From Mixta mediterraneensis (GTDB lineage: Bacteria > Pseudomonadota > Gammaproteobacteria > Enterobacterales > Enterobacteriaceae): a DNA stretch of 64,000 bases. Of the stretch, positions 21,463 to 31,480 are shown one piece after another (position 1 is the stretch's first letter; every line of letters begins with the position of its first letter). A model generated the notes under the pieces. That model saw only the letters and a program-made list of their open reading frames with translations, was not told the DNA's origin and did not search any database. The translations under genes were made by a program, and so were the position numbers. The DNA lies in assembly GCF_014946725.1 (NCBI RefSeq), contig NZ_JACFXY010000009.1:121910-185909 (forward strand), in the 5' to 3' direction.

Positions 21463-22637
21463 GCATAATCATTGCCGGTGGCGGGATGACTGGTGCGACA
21501 CTGGCGCTGGCGATTTCACATTTAACGCAAGGCCAGTTGCCGGTAACGCTGATTGAAAGCCGCGAACCCACCAGCCGCGCACATCCTGGCTACGATGGCC
21601 GTGCCATTGCCCTGGCGGCAGGCACCTGCCAGCAATTAGCAAATATTAATCTCTGGCACAGCCTCGAAAGTTGCGCCACGCCGATTACGCATATCCATGT
21701 CTCTGATCGCGGTCACCTGGGCTTCGTTTCCATGAACGCGGAAGAATACGGTATCCCTGCACTCGGACAGGTCGTTGAACTGTTTGATGTCGGCCAACGT
21801 CTGTTTTCCAGGTTAAAGCAAGCACGCGGCGTTACTTTACGTTGTCCGGCGCGCGTTACCCAGACGTCGCGCACCCAGGATAAGGTCCGGGTGACGCTGG
21901 ACAGTGGCGAGCAGCTGGAAGGGGCATTATTAGTCGCTGCTGATGGTTCACGCTCTGCGCTTGCCGCGTCGTGTGGGATCCAGTGGCAAACCGAGGACTA
22001 TCAGCAACTGGCGTTGATTGCTAACGTGACGACGCAACAGCCGCATCAGGGGCGCGCTTTTGAACGTTTTACCGAGCACGGCCCGTTGGCGTTGTTACCG
22101 ATGTCGGACAATCGACTGTCACTGGTGTGGTGTCATCCTTTAGCCGCACGTAGCAAGATTGAAAGCTGGAGCGACAGCGAGTTTTTAATGCAGCTACAGC
22201 GTGCTTTTGGTTGGCGCTTAGGTAAATTTATCCAGACCGGCCAGCGAGAATGTTATCCCCTGGCTTTGCAGCAGGCGACGCAGCAAATTACGCACCGCGT
22301 CGCGGTAGTGGGGAATGCTGCGCAAACGTTGCATCCGATCGCCGGGCAAGGCTTCAACCTGGGGCTGCGTGATGTCATGTCTTTAGCGGAAACGCTGGCG
22401 GCGGCGCATCGTCATCAACAGGATGCTGGCAGCTACCCGGTTTTACATCATTATCAACAGCGTCGTGAGCGCGATCGTGCAACAACTATTGGCATCACCG
22501 ACGGCCTGGTGCGCCTATTTGCCAATCGTCACGCCCCGCTAATTGCTGGCAGAAATCTGGGCTTACTGGCGATGGATCATCTGCCGTGGCTGCGAAAACA
22601 ACTGGCCGAGCGCACGCTGGGTTGGGTTAAGCGTTAA
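21459..22637 (+). CDS. ubiH: 2-octaprenyl-6-methoxyphenol hydroxylase UbiH
   Basis: FAD-dependent monooxygenase of ubiquinone synthesis that hydroxylates C1 of the quinone ring. The N-terminal dinucleotide motif is IIAGGGMTGATLALAI, and the second FAD motif is VGNAAQTLHPIAGQGFNLGLRD near residue 286. The 392 residues match E. coli. It lies between pepP and its paralogue ubiI, 13 bases from the latter, all in one operon. Confidence 0.95.
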   Translation: MSIIIAGGGMTGATLALAISHLTQGQLPVTLIESREPTSRAHPGYDGRAIALAAGTCQQLANINLWHSLESCATPITHIHVSDRGHLGFVSMNAEEYGIPALGQVVELFDVGQRLFSRLKQARGVTLRCPARVTQTSRTQDKVRVTLDSGEQLEGALLVAADGSRSALAASCGIQWQTEDYQQLALIANVTTQQPHQGRAFERFTEHGPLALLPMSDNRLSLVWCHPLAARSKIESWSDSEFLMQLQRAFGWRLGKFIQTGQRECYPLALQQATQQITHRVAVVGNAAQTLHPIAGQGFNLGLRDVMSLAETLAAAHRHQQDAGSYPVLHHYQQRRERDRATTIGITDGLVRLFANRHAPLIAGRNLGLLAMDHLPWLRKQLAERTLGWVKR

Positions 22638-22650
22638 TTAAGGAACAGCG

Positions 22651-23853
22651 ATGCAAACTTTTGATGTGGTGATCGCCGGTGGCGGCATGGTGGGTCTGGC
22701 GGTTGCCTGTGGCTTGCAGGGCAGCGGGCTGCGTGTTGCCGTGCTGGAAAAAGCGGCTGAACCACAATTTGATGCTAATGCATCGCCGTCTATTCGCGTA
22801 TCAGCGATTAACGCCGCCAGCGAGCGTCTGCTGCAAAAGCTGGACGTCTGGTTGACTATTCTGTCGCTGCGTGCCAGCGCTTATCACGGTATGGAAGTGT
22901 GGGATCAGGACAGCTTCGGTTCCATCTCTTTTGATGATGAGCAACAGGGCTTGTCGCACCTGGGTCATATTATTGAGAATCCCGTCATCCACAGTGCGCT
23001 GTGGCAGCGCGCCGCCGTTTGCAGTGACGTGACTTTAATGGCGCCATCGCAGCTACAGCAGGTAGCATTTGGCGATAACGAAGCCTTTATCACCTTGCAG
23101 GACGGCAGCATGTTAAGTGCGCGCCTGCTTATTGCCGCCGACGGCGCGAATTCATGGCTGCGAAATAAAGCCGATATTCCCGTGACCTTCTGGGATTATG
23201 ATCATCATGCGCTGGTTGCTAATATTCGCACCGATTTACCGCATGATGCCGTCGCCCGGCAGGTATTTCATGGTGATGGCATCCTGGCGTTTTTGCCCAT
23301 GCAGGACCCACATCTTTGCTCAATTGTCTGGTCGCTATCACCGCAGGAATCAAGCCGCCTGGAAACCATGCCCGCAGCGCTGTTTAATCAACAGCTGGCG
23401 GTCGCGTTTGATATGCGCCTTGGTCAGTGCCATCTGGAAAGCGAGCGTAAATCGTTCCCGCTTACGGCGCGTTATGCCCGCAATTTCGCTGCCCACAGGC
23501 TGGCACTGGTTGGCGATGCCGCTCACACTATTCATCCGCTGGCAGGTCAGGGGGTTAATCTTGGCTTTATGGATGCAGCAGAATTAATTAGCGAAATTCG
23601 TCGCCTGCAACAGGACGGTAAAGATATAGGACAGCACTTGTATCTGCGTCGGTATGAACGCAGCCGTAAACACAGCGCGGCGCTGATGCTGGCGGGCATG
23701 CAAAGCTTTCGTGAAATATTTGCGGGTCATCATCCCGCGAAAAAACTGCTGAGAGATGTCGGGCTTAAGCTGGCAGACACGCTACCAGGCGTAAAGCCTG
23801 TGATGTTAAAGCAGGCGATGGGCTTGAATGATATGCCTGACTGGCTACGCTAA
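22651..23853 (+). CDS. ubiI: 2-octaprenylphenol hydroxylase UbiI (VisC)
   Basis: FAD monooxygenase that introduces the C5 hydroxyl in ubiquinone synthesis. The 400 residues equal E. coli UbiI. FAD motifs are VIAGGGMVGLAVACGL at the start and LVGDAAHTIHPLAGQGVNLGFMD near residue 287. TTAAGGAACAGCG gives the ribosome site. It is the last gene of the ygfB-pepP-ubiH-ubiI operon and is followed by a strong terminator. Confidence 0.95.
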   Translation: MQTFDVVIAGGGMVGLAVACGLQGSGLRVAVLEKAAEPQFDANASPSIRVSAINAASERLLQKLDVWLTILSLRASAYHGMEVWDQDSFGSISFDDEQQGLSHLGHIIENPVIHSALWQRAAVCSDVTLMAPSQLQQVAFGDNEAFITLQDGSMLSARLLIAADGANSWLRNKADIPVTFWDYDHHALVANIRTDLPHDAVARQVFHGDGILAFLPMQDPHLCSIVWSLSPQESSRLETMPAALFNQQLAVAFDMRLGQCHLESERKSFPLTARYARNFAAHRLALVGDAAHTIHPLAGQGVNLGFMDAAELISEIRRLQQDGKDIGQHLYLRRYERSRKHSAALMLAGMQSFREIFAGHHPAKKLLRDVGLKLADTLPGVKPVMLKQAMGLNDMPDWLR

Positions 23854-23867
23854 TCACCGTGCTTCAG

Positions 23868-23894
23868 AAACCAGCATTTTTGCTGGTTTTTTTA
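23868..23894 (+). terminator. ubiI operon terminator
   Basis: AAACCAGCA and TGCTGGTTT pair around TTTT and are followed by a T run. Confidence 0.88.
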
Positions 23895-24088
23895 TGTCTG
23901 CTTTTCGGTTGCACAATAAAAAGGCGGAGGTGCCCTTTAATTGTGCCTCGTTTGATTTATTCTAATTTTGCGCCCACATTCGCATTACTTTTATTTATCT
24001 GAAATCGTTTTTGCCAAAGTGTTTTTTTTACATCCTGCGTAGCATTCCGCATAAATTTGCTGTGAATAAATAATATCGCTGTATTTAT

Positions 24089-24104
24089 TGTGTGATAAAT
24101 CACA
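24089..24104 (+). promoter_or_regulatory. candidate CRP site upstream of gcvT
   Basis: TGTGTGATAAATCACA fits TGTGA-N6-TCACA with one mismatch and lies about 190 bp before gcvT. Confidence 0.5.
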
Positions 24105-24215
24105 AAAACATGGTTTTTTATCCTGCCTGCAATCGAAGTTGGCTACGCTATGCGTCGCGTTTCGACCCCGTTCTGCTTATGGTTAATCGCTACATTCGGT
24201 GGTAACGTCAGCGCA

Positions 24216-24231
24216 AAGAGAACGTTTGCGT
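24216..24231 (+). promoter_or_regulatory. candidate PurR box upstream of gcvT
   Basis: AAGAGAACGTTTGCGT matches about 13 of 16 positions of the PurR consensus ACGCAAACGTTTGCGT. PurR control of gcvTHP is known in E. coli. Confidence 0.5.
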
Positions 24232-24284
24232 CGGCTCGGAATGTGACGCTCGTTGTACCTCACTCGCTTCTGTACAGGATGATT

Positions 24285-25379
24285 ATGACTCAGCAAACGC
24301 CTTTGTTTGAACAGCATCAGCTCTGTAGTGCCCGCATGGTGGATTTTCATGGCTGGATGATGCCGCTGCATTACGGTTCCCAGATAGATGAACATCATGC
24401 GGTGCGCAATGACGCCGGCATGTTTGATGTCTCTCATATGACTATCGTTGATCTGAAAGGCCCACGAACCCGTGAGTTTCTCCGTTACCTGCTGGCTAAT
24501 GACGTCGCGAAACTCACCCAGCCTGGTAAAGCGCTTTATACCGGCATGCTGAACGCATCAGGTGGTGTCATTGACGATTTGATTGTTTACTTTATGAACG
24601 AAAATTTCTTCCGCTTGGTGGTGAACTCAGCCACGCGTGAGAAAGATCTCGCGTGGATCGGTGAACATGCACAAGCCTATGGTATTTCGCTGACCGAGCG
24701 CGACGATCTGGCACTGATTGCCGTTCAGGGGCCGCAGGCACAGCAGAAAGTGCAGACCCTGCTCAGCGCCGAACAGCGTCAGGCGGTGGAGGGAATGAAG
24801 CCATTTTTTGGTGTACAGGCGGATGATCTTTTTATCGCGACTACCGGTTATACCGGCGAAGCCGGATATGAAATCGCCTTACCTGCGGGCAAAGCGGCGG
24901 AGTTCTGGCAGCGCCTGGTGGCGGCAGGTGTGAAGCCTGCGGGCTTGGGCGCACGTGACACGCTGCGTCTGGAAGCGGGTATGAATTTATATGGCCAGGA
25001 GATGGATGAAGGTGTTTCGCCACTGGCGGCCAACATGGGCTGGACCATCAGCTGGGAACCCAGCGATCGCCAGTTTATTGGTCGCGCAGCGCTGGAAACA
25101 CAGCGCGAGCAGGGCACTGAAAAACTGGTTGGCCTGGTAATGATCGAAAAAGGGGTATTGCGTAACGGGTTGACTGTGCGCTTTACCGATGAACACGGCC
25201 AGCCACAACAAGGCATTATTACCAGTGGCTCCTTCTCACCAACGTTGGGTTACAGCATTGCCTTAGCGCGTGTTCCGGCCAGCGTTGGCACCAGAGCGGT
25301 AGTGGAAATTCGTAACCGTGAAATACCGGTAAACGTCACCAAACCCATTTTTGTTCGCGCCGGTAAGCCGGTCCAGTAA
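24285..25379 (+). CDS. gcvT: glycine cleavage T protein (aminomethyltransferase)
   Basis: Transfers the methylene carbon from the aminomethyl-lipoyl arm of GcvH to tetrahydrofolate and releases ammonia. ATG at 24285 gives 364 residues, equal to E. coli, starting [21 protein letters not shown]. Family landmarks are [15 protein letters not shown], a folate-site [10 protein letters not shown] and [21 protein letters not shown]. It is first in gcvT-gcvH-gcvP, with gcvH 22 bases downstream. Confidence 0.96.
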   Translation: MTQQTPLFEQHQLCSARMVDFHGWMMPLHYGSQIDEHHAVRNDAGMFDVSHMTIVDLKGPRTREFLRYLLANDVAKLTQPGKALYTGMLNASGGVIDDLIVYFMNENFFRLVVNSATREKDLAWIGEHAQAYGISLTERDDLALIAVQGPQAQQKVQTLLSAEQRQAVEGMKPFFGVQADDLFIATTGYTGEAGYEIALPAGKAAEFWQRLVAAGVKPAGLGARDTLRLEAGMNLYGQEMDEGVSPLAANMGWTISWEPSDRQFIGRAALETQREQGTEKLVGLVMIEKGVLRNGLTVRFTDEHGQPQQGIITSGSFSPTLGYSIALARVPASVGTRAVVEIRNREIPVNVTKPIFVRAGKPVQ

Positions 25380-25401
25380 CTTTATTCAGGAGAGAATGGC
25401 G

Positions 25402-25788
25402 ATGAGCAATGTGCCAAATGAGTTGAAGTATCGTGAAAGCCATGAGTGGGTGCGTAAGAACGCTGATGGCTCTTACACCGTAGGGATTACCGAACATGCG
25501 CAGGAATTGCTGGGCGATATGGTCTTTGTCGATCTGCCTGACGTTGGCGCAACTTTTGCGGCTGGTGAAGAGTGCGCAGTCGCGGAATCTGTAAAAGCGG
25601 CTTCGGACATCTACGCGCCAGTCAGTGGTGAGATTGTTGCTGTTAACGAAGCCCTGGACGATTCACCGGAAACGGTTAATAACGATCCCTATCAAGAGGG
25701 TTGGCTGTTTCAAATTAAAGCCAGTGATGAGTCAGAGTTCGACTCGTTGCTGGATGCGGATGCCTATAAAGCGTCTATTGACGAATAA
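25402..25788 (+). CDS. gcvH: glycine cleavage H protein (lipoyl carrier)
   Basis: Small protein that shuttles the aminomethyl group on a lipoylated lysine between GcvP, GcvT and lipoamide dehydrogenase. The lipoyl site is K65 in [15 protein letters not shown] prefer ATG at 25402 ([17 protein letters not shown], 128 residues) to the ATG at 25396, because AGGAGAGA then sits at an ideal distance. The gene is the middle one of gcvTHP. Confidence 0.95.
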   Translation: MSNVPNELKYRESHEWVRKNADGSYTVGITEHAQELLGDMVFVDLPDVGATFAAGEECAVAESVKAASDIYAPVSGEIVAVNEALDDSPETVNNDPYQEGWLFQIKASDESEFDSLLDADAYKASIDE

Positions 25789-25795
25789 TCGTTAC

Positions 25796-25816
25796 GCGGC
25801 CTCACAGAGAGGCCGC
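25796..25816 (+). other. intercistronic hairpin gcvH-gcvP
   Basis: Perfect 8-bp stem GCGGCCTC/GAGGCCGC with loop ACAGA and no T run. It may stabilise the upstream mRNA or tune the ratio of H to P protein rather than terminate. Confidence 0.6.
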
Positions 25817-25866
25817 ACCTGTTGTTGCTTCCTTAGTTTCCCAGCCCGATTCAGGATTTACTGCTA

Positions 25867-28740
25867 ATGAACCAGACTCTCAGCCAGCTTGAACACAACG
25901 GCGCATTTATTGAGCGCCATATCGGTCCTTCGCCAGAGCAACAAGCGGCCATGCTTGATGCTGTCGGTGCCAGTTCGCTGGAGGCGTTGATCGGCTCTGT
26001 CGTCCCTGCGGATATTCAGCTACCTGGCCCGCCAGCCGTAGGAGAGGCCGTTACCGAGCAGCAGGCACTGGCAGAACTGAAAGCCATTGCCAGCCAGAAT
26101 CTGCGTTATAAATCCTGGATCGGTATGGGTTACAGCGCGGTGATTACGCCACCCGTTATTCTGCGTAATATGCTGGAAAATCCGGGCTGGTACACGGCCT
26201 ACACGCCTTATCAGCCAGAAGTTTCACAGGGCCGCCTTGAAGCGCTGTTAAATTTCCAGCAGGTCACTATTGATCTGACTGGCATGGATGTGGCGTCCGC
26301 ATCATTACTGGACGAAGCTACCGCTGCTGCCGAAGCGATGGCGATGGCGAAGCGCATCAGCAAGCTAAAAACGGCCAATAAATTCTTCATCGCCCAGGAT
26401 ATTCATCCGCAAACGCTGGACGTAGTACGAACCCGCGCAGAGACCTTTGGTTTCGAGTTGATTATCGATCACGCTGACAACGTGCTGGATCACGCTGATC
26501 TGTTTGGCGTGCTGCTACAACAGGTTGGCACTACCGGCGAAGCGCATGATTACAGCAAGCTGATTACCGAGCTGAAAGCGCGCAAAGTGATCGTCAGCGT
26601 CGCGGCTGATTTTATGTCGTTAGTCATGCTGGAAGCACCGGGCAGGCAGGGCGCCGATATTGTCTTTGGATCAGCGCAGCGTTTCGGCGTGCCGATGGGC
26701 TACGGTGGGCCTCACGCCGCATTCTTTGCCAGCCGTGATGAGCATAAACGTTCCATGCCAGGTCGCATTATCGGCGTTTCTCGTGATGCGGCAGGTAATA
26801 CCGCGCTGCGTATGGCGATGCAAACCCGTGAGCAACATATCCGTCGTGAGAAAGCTAACTCCAATATCTGTACTTCACAGGTATTGCTGGCCAACATCGC
26901 CGGTTTGTATGCTGTTTTTCACGGCCCGGGGGGCCTGAAGCGCATTGCGTCACGCATTCACCGCTTTACCAATATTCTGGCTGCGGGTCTGCAAAACGGC
27001 GGCCTGCAGCTGCGTCATAAGCACTGGTTTGACACGCTGACGGTGGAAGTTGCGGATAAAGCTGGCGTGCTGAGCCGTGCAATCAGCTTTGGTGTGAACC
27101 TGCGTAGCGACATCCATAACGCCGTGGGCATTACGCTGGACGAAACTACGTGTCGCGAAGATGTCAGCGCGCTGTTTGCGATTCTGCTGGGCGATGCACA
27201 CGGTCAGGACATTGATAAACTTGACAGCGAAGTCGCCGCTGACAGCCAGTCGATTCCGGCAGGGCTGCAGCGTCAAAGCGATCTTCTGACTCATCCGGTG
27301 TTTAACCGTCATCACAGTGAAACTGAAATGATGCGTTACATGCACAGCCTGGAGAAAAAGGATCTGGCGCTAAACCAGGCAATGATTCCACTGGGCTCCT
27401 GTACCATGAAACTCAACGCCGCTGCAGAAATGATCCCCATCACCTGGCCTGAATTCGCTGAACTCCATCCTTTCTGCCCGGCAGAGCAGGCGGCAGGGTA
27501 TCTGCAGATGATTGGGCAGCTGTCACAATGGCTGGTGCAATTAACCGGTTATGATGCGCTGTGCATGCAGCCAAACTCCGGCGCGCAGGGTGAGTATGCC
27601 GGCCTGCTGGCCATCCGCCGTTATCACGAAAGCCGTAGCGAAGGACATCGTCATTTATGCCTGATCCCCAGCTCCGCCCACGGTACTAACCCCGCTTCTG
27701 CGCAAATGGCGGGTATGGACGTGGTAGTCGTCGCCTGCGATAAACAGGGCAACATTGATTTAGGCGATCTGCGGGAAAAAGCCGCACAGGCGGGCGACAG
27801 GCTTTCCTGCATCATGGTGACATACCCATCGACTCACGGCGTGTATGAAGAAACTATCCGCGAAGTGTGTCAGATCGTGCATCAGTATGGCGGCCAGGTT
27901 TACCTTGATGGCGCAAACATGAACGCGCAGGTCGGTATTACTACGCCAGGTTATATTGGGGCGGATGTTTCGCACCTTAACCTGCACAAAACGTTCTGCA
28001 TTCCACACGGCGGTGGCGGTCCGGGTATGGGACCGATCGGCGTAAAAGCGCACCTGGCGCCTTTTGTGCCGGGTCACAGCGTGGTGCAAATTGATGGTAT
28101 CCTGACGCAGCAGGGCGCGGTATCCGCTGCGCCATTTGGTAGCGCGTCAATCCTGCCAATCAGCTGGATGTATATTCGTATGATGGGTGCGGAAGGTCTG
28201 AAACAGGCCAGTTCAGTAGCCATTCTGAATGCCAACTATATAGCCAGCCGTCTGCAATCTGCTTATCCAGTTCTGTATACCGGTCGTGATGGCCGCGTAG
28301 CGCATGAATGTATTCTTGATATTCGTCCGTTGAAAGAGCAAACCGGTATCAGTGAGCTTGATATTGCTAAACGCCTGATTGATTACGGTTTCCATGCGCC
28401 GACTATGTCCTTTCCGGTTGCCGGTACGCTGATGGTTGAGCCGACCGAATCAGAAAATAAAATTGAGCTGGATCGCTTTATTGATGCAATGTTGTCAATC
28501 CGTATGGAGATCGATCGCATAGCTGATGGAGAATGGCCAGCGGACGACAATCCGCTGGTTAACGCACCGCATACCCAGATGGAGGTGGTCGGCGAATGGA
28601 CCCATCCTTACAGCCGTGAGCTGGCCGTGTTCCCGGCAGGTAGCCACAACAAATACTGGCCGACGGTGAAGCGTCTGGATGATGTGTTCGGCGACCGTAA
28701 TTTGTTCTGCTCGTGCGTGCCGATGAGTGAGTACGCCTGA
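25867..28740 (+). CDS. gcvP: glycine dehydrogenase (decarboxylating) GcvP
   Basis: Pyridoxal phosphate enzyme that decarboxylates glycine and loads the aminomethyl group on lipoyl-GcvH. The 957 residues equal E. coli GcvP. The protein is a tandem of two aminotransferase-like halves. The catalytic lysine is in [18 protein letters not shown] near residue 708 in the C-terminal half. It is the last gene of gcvTHP, which supplies one-carbon units alongside serA-derived serine. Confidence 0.97.
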   Translation: MNQTLSQLEHNGAFIERHIGPSPEQQAAMLDAVGASSLEALIGSVVPADIQLPGPPAVGEAVTEQQALAELKAIASQNLRYKSWIGMGYSAVITPPVILRNMLENPGWYTAYTPYQPEVSQGRLEALLNFQQVTIDLTGMDVASASLLDEATAAAEAMAMAKRISKLKTANKFFIAQDIHPQTLDVVRTRAETFGFELIIDHADNVLDHADLFGVLLQQVGTTGEAHDYSKLITELKARKVIVSVAADFMSLVMLEAPGRQGADIVFGSAQRFGVPMGYGGPHAAFFASRDEHKRSMPGRIIGVSRDAAGNTALRMAMQTREQHIRREKANSNICTSQVLLANIAGLYAVFHGPGGLKRIASRIHRFTNILAAGLQNGGLQLRHKHWFDTLTVEVADKAGVLSRAISFGVNLRSDIHNAVGITLDETTCREDVSALFAILLGDAHGQDIDKLDSEVAADSQSIPAGLQRQSDLLTHPVFNRHHSETEMMRYMHSLEKKDLALNQAMIPLGSCTMKLNAAAEMIPITWPEFAELHPFCPAEQAAGYLQMIGQLSQWLVQLTGYDALCMQPNSGAQGEYAGLLAIRRYHESRSEGHRHLCLIPSSAHGTNPASAQMAGMDVVVVACDKQGNIDLGDLREKAAQAGDRLSCIMVTYPSTHGVYEETIREVCQIVHQYGGQVYLDGANMNAQVGITTPGYIGADVSHLNLHKTFCIPHGGGGPGMGPIGVKAHLAPFVPGHSVVQIDGILTQQGAVSAAPFGSASILPISWMYIRMMGAEGLKQASSVAILNANYIASRLQSAYPVLYTGRDGRVAHECILDIRPLKEQTGISELDIAKRLIDYGFHAPTMSFPVAGTLMVEPTESENKIELDRFIDAMLSIRMEIDRIADGEWPADDNPLVNAPHTQMEVVGEWTHPYSRELAVFPAGSHNKYWPTVKRLDDVFGDRNLFCSCVPMSEYA

Positions 28741-28884
28741 TTTATCCGTCATACGTTGCCTCGTGCGTTGGTTATGCGTATTCACCCGGATCGCTTACTT
28801 CAGGAAGAACGCTGGGATGCATTCACTTATCGCCTTCCTGCAACGAGCATGATTGAGGATAAATACAGCAAACGCGTTTGACTT

Positions 28885-28910
28885 AAAGGGCCGGTTTCGG
28901 CTCTTTTCTG
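28885..28910 (+). terminator. gcvTHP terminator
   Basis: AAAGGGCC and GGCTCTTT pair (one G-T) around GGTTTC and run into TTCTG, about 145 bases after gcvP. Confidence 0.65.
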
Positions 28911-28936
28911 TTAAAGAAAATAAAGATCGGGAGACA

Positions 28937-29683
28937 ATGATGGAACTTGCCTTAGTCACCGGTGCCAGCCGCGGCATTGGACGCGCCACCGCGCTATTGC
29001 TGGCGAAAAAGGGTTATCGCGTAGCGGTCAATTATCATCAGCGTGAAGCGGACGCGTTGTTAGTGGTGGCAGAAATTCAGCGCCAGGGGGGCGAAGCCTT
29101 TGCGGTACAGGCCAATATCGCCAATGAAGCGCAGCTAATGACCCTGTTTCAGCGGCTGGATGCAGAAGACGCGACGTTAACCGTACTGGTTAACAATGCC
29201 GGAATTTTATTTCAGCAATGTCGCGTCGAAGAGCTGACGGCGGCGCGCATTCAGCAGGTTTTCGCCACCAACGTCACAGGTACTTTTCTTTGCTGTCGTG
29301 AAGCGGTGAAACGCATGGGCACACATCACGGCGGTAAAGGTGGCGCTATCGTTAACGTCTCTTCGGCGGCAGCGCGGCTGGGTGCTGCGGGTGAATATGT
29401 GGATTACGCGGCGTCAAAAGGCGCAATGGATACGCTCACTAAAGGCTTATCGCTGGAAGTGGCGCAGCAGGGCATTCGCGTTAACGGGGTACGGCCTGGA
29501 TTCATTTATACCGAAATGCATGCCGACGGCGGCGAACCGGGCAGAGTAGATCGTGTCGCCAGCGCTATTCCATTGGGGCGCGGCGGCCAGACAGAAGAGA
29601 TTGCCGAAGCGATTGTCTGGTTAGCCAGCGATGCCGCATCTTATATCACCGGCAGCATTATTGATGCCGCAGGTGGACGTTAA
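28937..29683 (+). CDS. ygfF: short-chain dehydrogenase/reductase YgfF
   Basis: NAD(P)-dependent SDR of unknown physiological substrate. The cofactor motif TGASRGIGRA lies at the N-terminus, NNAG in LVNNAGILF, the catalytic Ser in IVNVSSAAARLG, and Y-x3-K in YVDYAASKGA. ATG at 28937 (248 residues) follows GGGAGACA; a second ATG directly after is equally possible. It lies between gcvP and trhA, close to its E. coli position, though bglA is missing. Confidence 0.88.
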   Translation: MMELALVTGASRGIGRATALLLAKKGYRVAVNYHQREADALLVVAEIQRQGGEAFAVQANIANEAQLMTLFQRLDAEDATLTVLVNNAGILFQQCRVEELTAARIQQVFATNVTGTFLCCREAVKRMGTHHGGKGGAIVNVSSAAARLGAAGEYVDYAASKGAMDTLTKGLSLEVAQQGIRVNGVRPGFIYTEMHADGGEPGRVDRVASAIPLGRGGQTEEIAEAIVWLASDAASYITGSIIDAAGGR

Positions 29684-30240
29684 ACGCCACAGTGAGAGCG
29701 GCGGCGTTGACGGTTTGCAACTTTCGCCGTTGCTGGCAAACACCTGTTAATACCGGCTAACGCTTTTTTTGCCTGTTATTCGTCGCCTTCTGGAAAGGCA
29801 TACGCTCAGGCAATTGGGGTGGGAAAGATTTAAAACTCATTGCGGCAAACAGTGCAATCGCCTGTTGGCAATGGGAACAGAGCGTTATTGCCTGTTGATT
29901 AAGATAAAAGTTGCGGACTGAGTTTTACCGATTCGCGACTGACACCGGGCTGTTCTGCCAACGCGTGAATGGTCATATAACTGGCGTTTTGGTGGTGTCT
30001 GTTGATGAGTGGTTAAACCTGCATTTTGACGGTAAGAAAGCTGGCAAGCCCGTAGCACGGGACCACCAAAAAAATACGTATTGTGCAGTGGAGCGACAGG
30101 CAGTTTGTCAGTTTCAGAACGGCTGTGAATTATTACGACGGCGGCAGATTAATTTTGGCGTACATGTGTACACTGAAATTATTCCTGTTACTCTGGTGCT
30201 CAGATATTCCGCAGTTGCTACTTTTTGAAGGACCCCTTTT
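29684..30240. other. ygfF-trhA intergenic region
   Basis: About 560 bp without a convincing gene. A plus-strand frame of 105 codons (29911-30228) has no recognisable product or ribosome site. GCTTTTTTTGCC near 29762 could end a small RNA, but no stem is clear. AAGGACCCCTTTT just before trhA provides its ribosome site. Confidence 0.45.
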
Positions 30241-30894
30241 ATGACCGCTAACCGTTTATTGCTACCGGGGTATTCTCTGGCAGAGGAGATTGCTAACAGC
30301 ATCAGTCACGGTCTGGGTTGCCTGTTTGGTGTCGTTGGGCTGATATTGTTGCTGACACAGGCGATGGAAATGGGCGCGGGGGCCACAGCCATTACCAGTT
30401 ACAGCCTGTACGGCGGCAGCATGATTTTGCTGTTTCTTGCCTCGACGCTGTATCACGCTATTCCACATCCGCGCGCTAAACCCTGGCTGAAAAAGTTCGA
30501 TCACTGCGCGATTTACTTGCTGATCGCCGGAACCTATACGCCATTTTTGCTGGTAGGATTGAAATCACCGCTGGCCACCGGACTGATGGCGGTGATCTGG
30601 AGCCTGGCGCTGGCAGGCATCATTTTTAAACTGACGATTGCTCACCGTTTCAAAGCGCTATCACTGGTAACCTATTTGAGTATGGGTTGGTTGTCGCTGG
30701 TGGTGATTTATCAGCTAGCGGTGAAGCTTTCAGCTGGTGGTGTGTGGCTGCTGGCCGCTGGGGGGATTATTTACTCGCTGGGTGTGATTTTTTATGTGTC
30801 GCGCCGAATCCCCTATAACCATGCTATCTGGCACGGGTTTGTATTGGGTGGCAGCATTTGTCACTTTTGCGCAATTTATTTCTACGTGCTGTAA
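30241..30894 (+). CDS. trhA: PAQR-family membrane homeostasis protein TrhA (YqfA, hemolysin III family)
   Basis: Inner-membrane protein with seven predicted helices; E. coli TrhA has been linked to membrane fluidity homeostasis. The conserved PAQR/HlyIII segments are visible: ISHGLGC with the first His, [26 protein letters not shown], and the C-terminal [20 protein letters not shown]. The 217 residues match the family. It is the last core gene before a block of mobile-element scars. In E. coli its neighbours are bglA and yqfB, neither of which is seen here. Confidence 0.92.
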   Translation: MTANRLLLPGYSLAEEIANSISHGLGCLFGVVGLILLLTQAMEMGAGATAITSYSLYGGSMILLFLASTLYHAIPHPRAKPWLKKFDHCAIYLLIAGTYTPFLLVGLKSPLATGLMAVIWSLALAGIIFKLTIAHRFKALSLVTYLSMGWLSLVVIYQLAVKLSAGGVWLLAAGGIIYSLGVIFYVSRRIPYNHAIWHGFVLGGSICHFCAIYFYVL

Positions 30895-30918
30895 AAAGGG
30901 CGGGTAGTTTTCCCGCCC
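30893..30918 (-). terminator. minus-strand terminator of the lost transaldolase gene
   Basis: GGGCGGG and CCCGCCC pair around a 7-base loop. The T run lies on the minus strand (CCCTTTTT), so it serves transcription coming from the right, i.e. the tal remnant, although it also follows trhA. Confidence 0.7.
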
Positions 30919-30990
30919 CGTCACTGGCTTCACCTTTCAGGGTGCAGGCCACATTATCTGTAAACGAATCTCATAAGCACTGAAGAAACG

Positions 30991-31110
30991 TCAGAGTCTG
31001 GCAGACAACATATCTTTCAGATTCTGCTGGTCCATGGCGAACTGACGAATGCCTTCAGCCAGTTTCTCAACCGCCATCGCGTCCTGATTATTGGTAAGCG
31101 TCTCATTTAG
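30991..31110 (-). pseudogene. 3' remnant of a transaldolase gene
   Basis: Read on the minus strand this codes for LNETLTNNQDAMAVEKLAEG followed by IRQFAMDQQNLKDMLSARL and a TGA stop. The NQD-MA-KLAEGIR-FA-DQ pattern is the C-terminus of TalA/TalB transaldolases. About 280 upstream codons are gone; the sequence changes to IS-like DNA at about 31110-31148. It keeps its own terminator. It marks a rearrangement point at the end of the core block. Confidence 0.75.
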
Positions 31111-31147
31111 GCTGTCTGTGCAGCAGACTCAGGTTCCGGGAAAATAT

Positions 31148-31389
31148 TGTCCATCATTTTTAATAGACACTATCGCGTGAAAGACCGGACATGGCTCCCT
31201 GAAGTTCTCTGTCTCCATTTTAATGAAAAACTGCCGCGCATTGAGACAGCGCGCCGTTTAGACATCCAAAAATCTACGGCCTGCAAACTCTTTGTCCGCT
31301 TCCGACAGGCAGGTCTGGCATGGTCTTTGCCGCCACGAATCAACGCAAAAAATCGTAAGCGTACAGCCAGAACCGTATTGACAGGATGA
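31148..31389 (+). pseudogene. N-terminal remnant of an IS21-family IstA of the longer type
   Basis: The frame reads VKDRTWLPEVLCLHFNEKLP, then a helix-turn-helix RIETARRLDIQKSTACKLFV and the ending AGLAWSLPP. This resembles the start of long IstA proteins, where a helix-turn-helix is followed by AGL-WPLP. TGTCCATCATTTTTAATAGA at 31148 could be the left IS end. Only about 75 codons remain. It is unlike the istA at the left window edge, so it comes from a different element. Confidence 0.5.
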
Positions 31390-31397
31390 CCCGGAGA

Positions 31398-31470
31398 TTA
31401 TTCCCCGGGCAGAGTGACGCGCCATGGCAGTAATTCACCAGTGCGGTTGACCGGGTAAAAATCAGAGAAG
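31398..31470 (-). pseudogene. possible C-terminal scrap of an IS66-type transposase
   Basis: On the minus strand an open stretch reads DFSDFYPVNRTGELLPWRVT and ends LPGE before TAA. The NR-ELLPW pattern resembles the C-terminus of IS66-family TnpC. Only about 24 codons are present, so this is tentative. Confidence 0.35.
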
Positions 31471-31480
31471 TCGCCTGCAA

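Larger units (their letters stand above)
23895..24284 (+). promoter_or_regulatory. gcvTHP regulatory region
   Basis: About 390 bp of AT-rich DNA precede gcvT, without a supported gene. In E. coli the region binds GcvA, Lrp, PurR and CRP. Here I see a CRP-like palindrome at 24089 and a PurR-like half-palindrome at 24216. The gcvT frame stays open upstream to 24150, but the ribosome site and conservation favour 24285. No glycine riboswitch fold is evident. Confidence 0.6.

Noticed and set aside
23895..24284. Glycine riboswitch before gcvT
   Set aside because: No tandem aptamer-like structure is recognisable; protein regulator sites explain the leader better.
29911..30228. 105-codon ORF between ygfF and trhA
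   Set aside because: No family features, no ribosome site, and it ends at the trhA leader.
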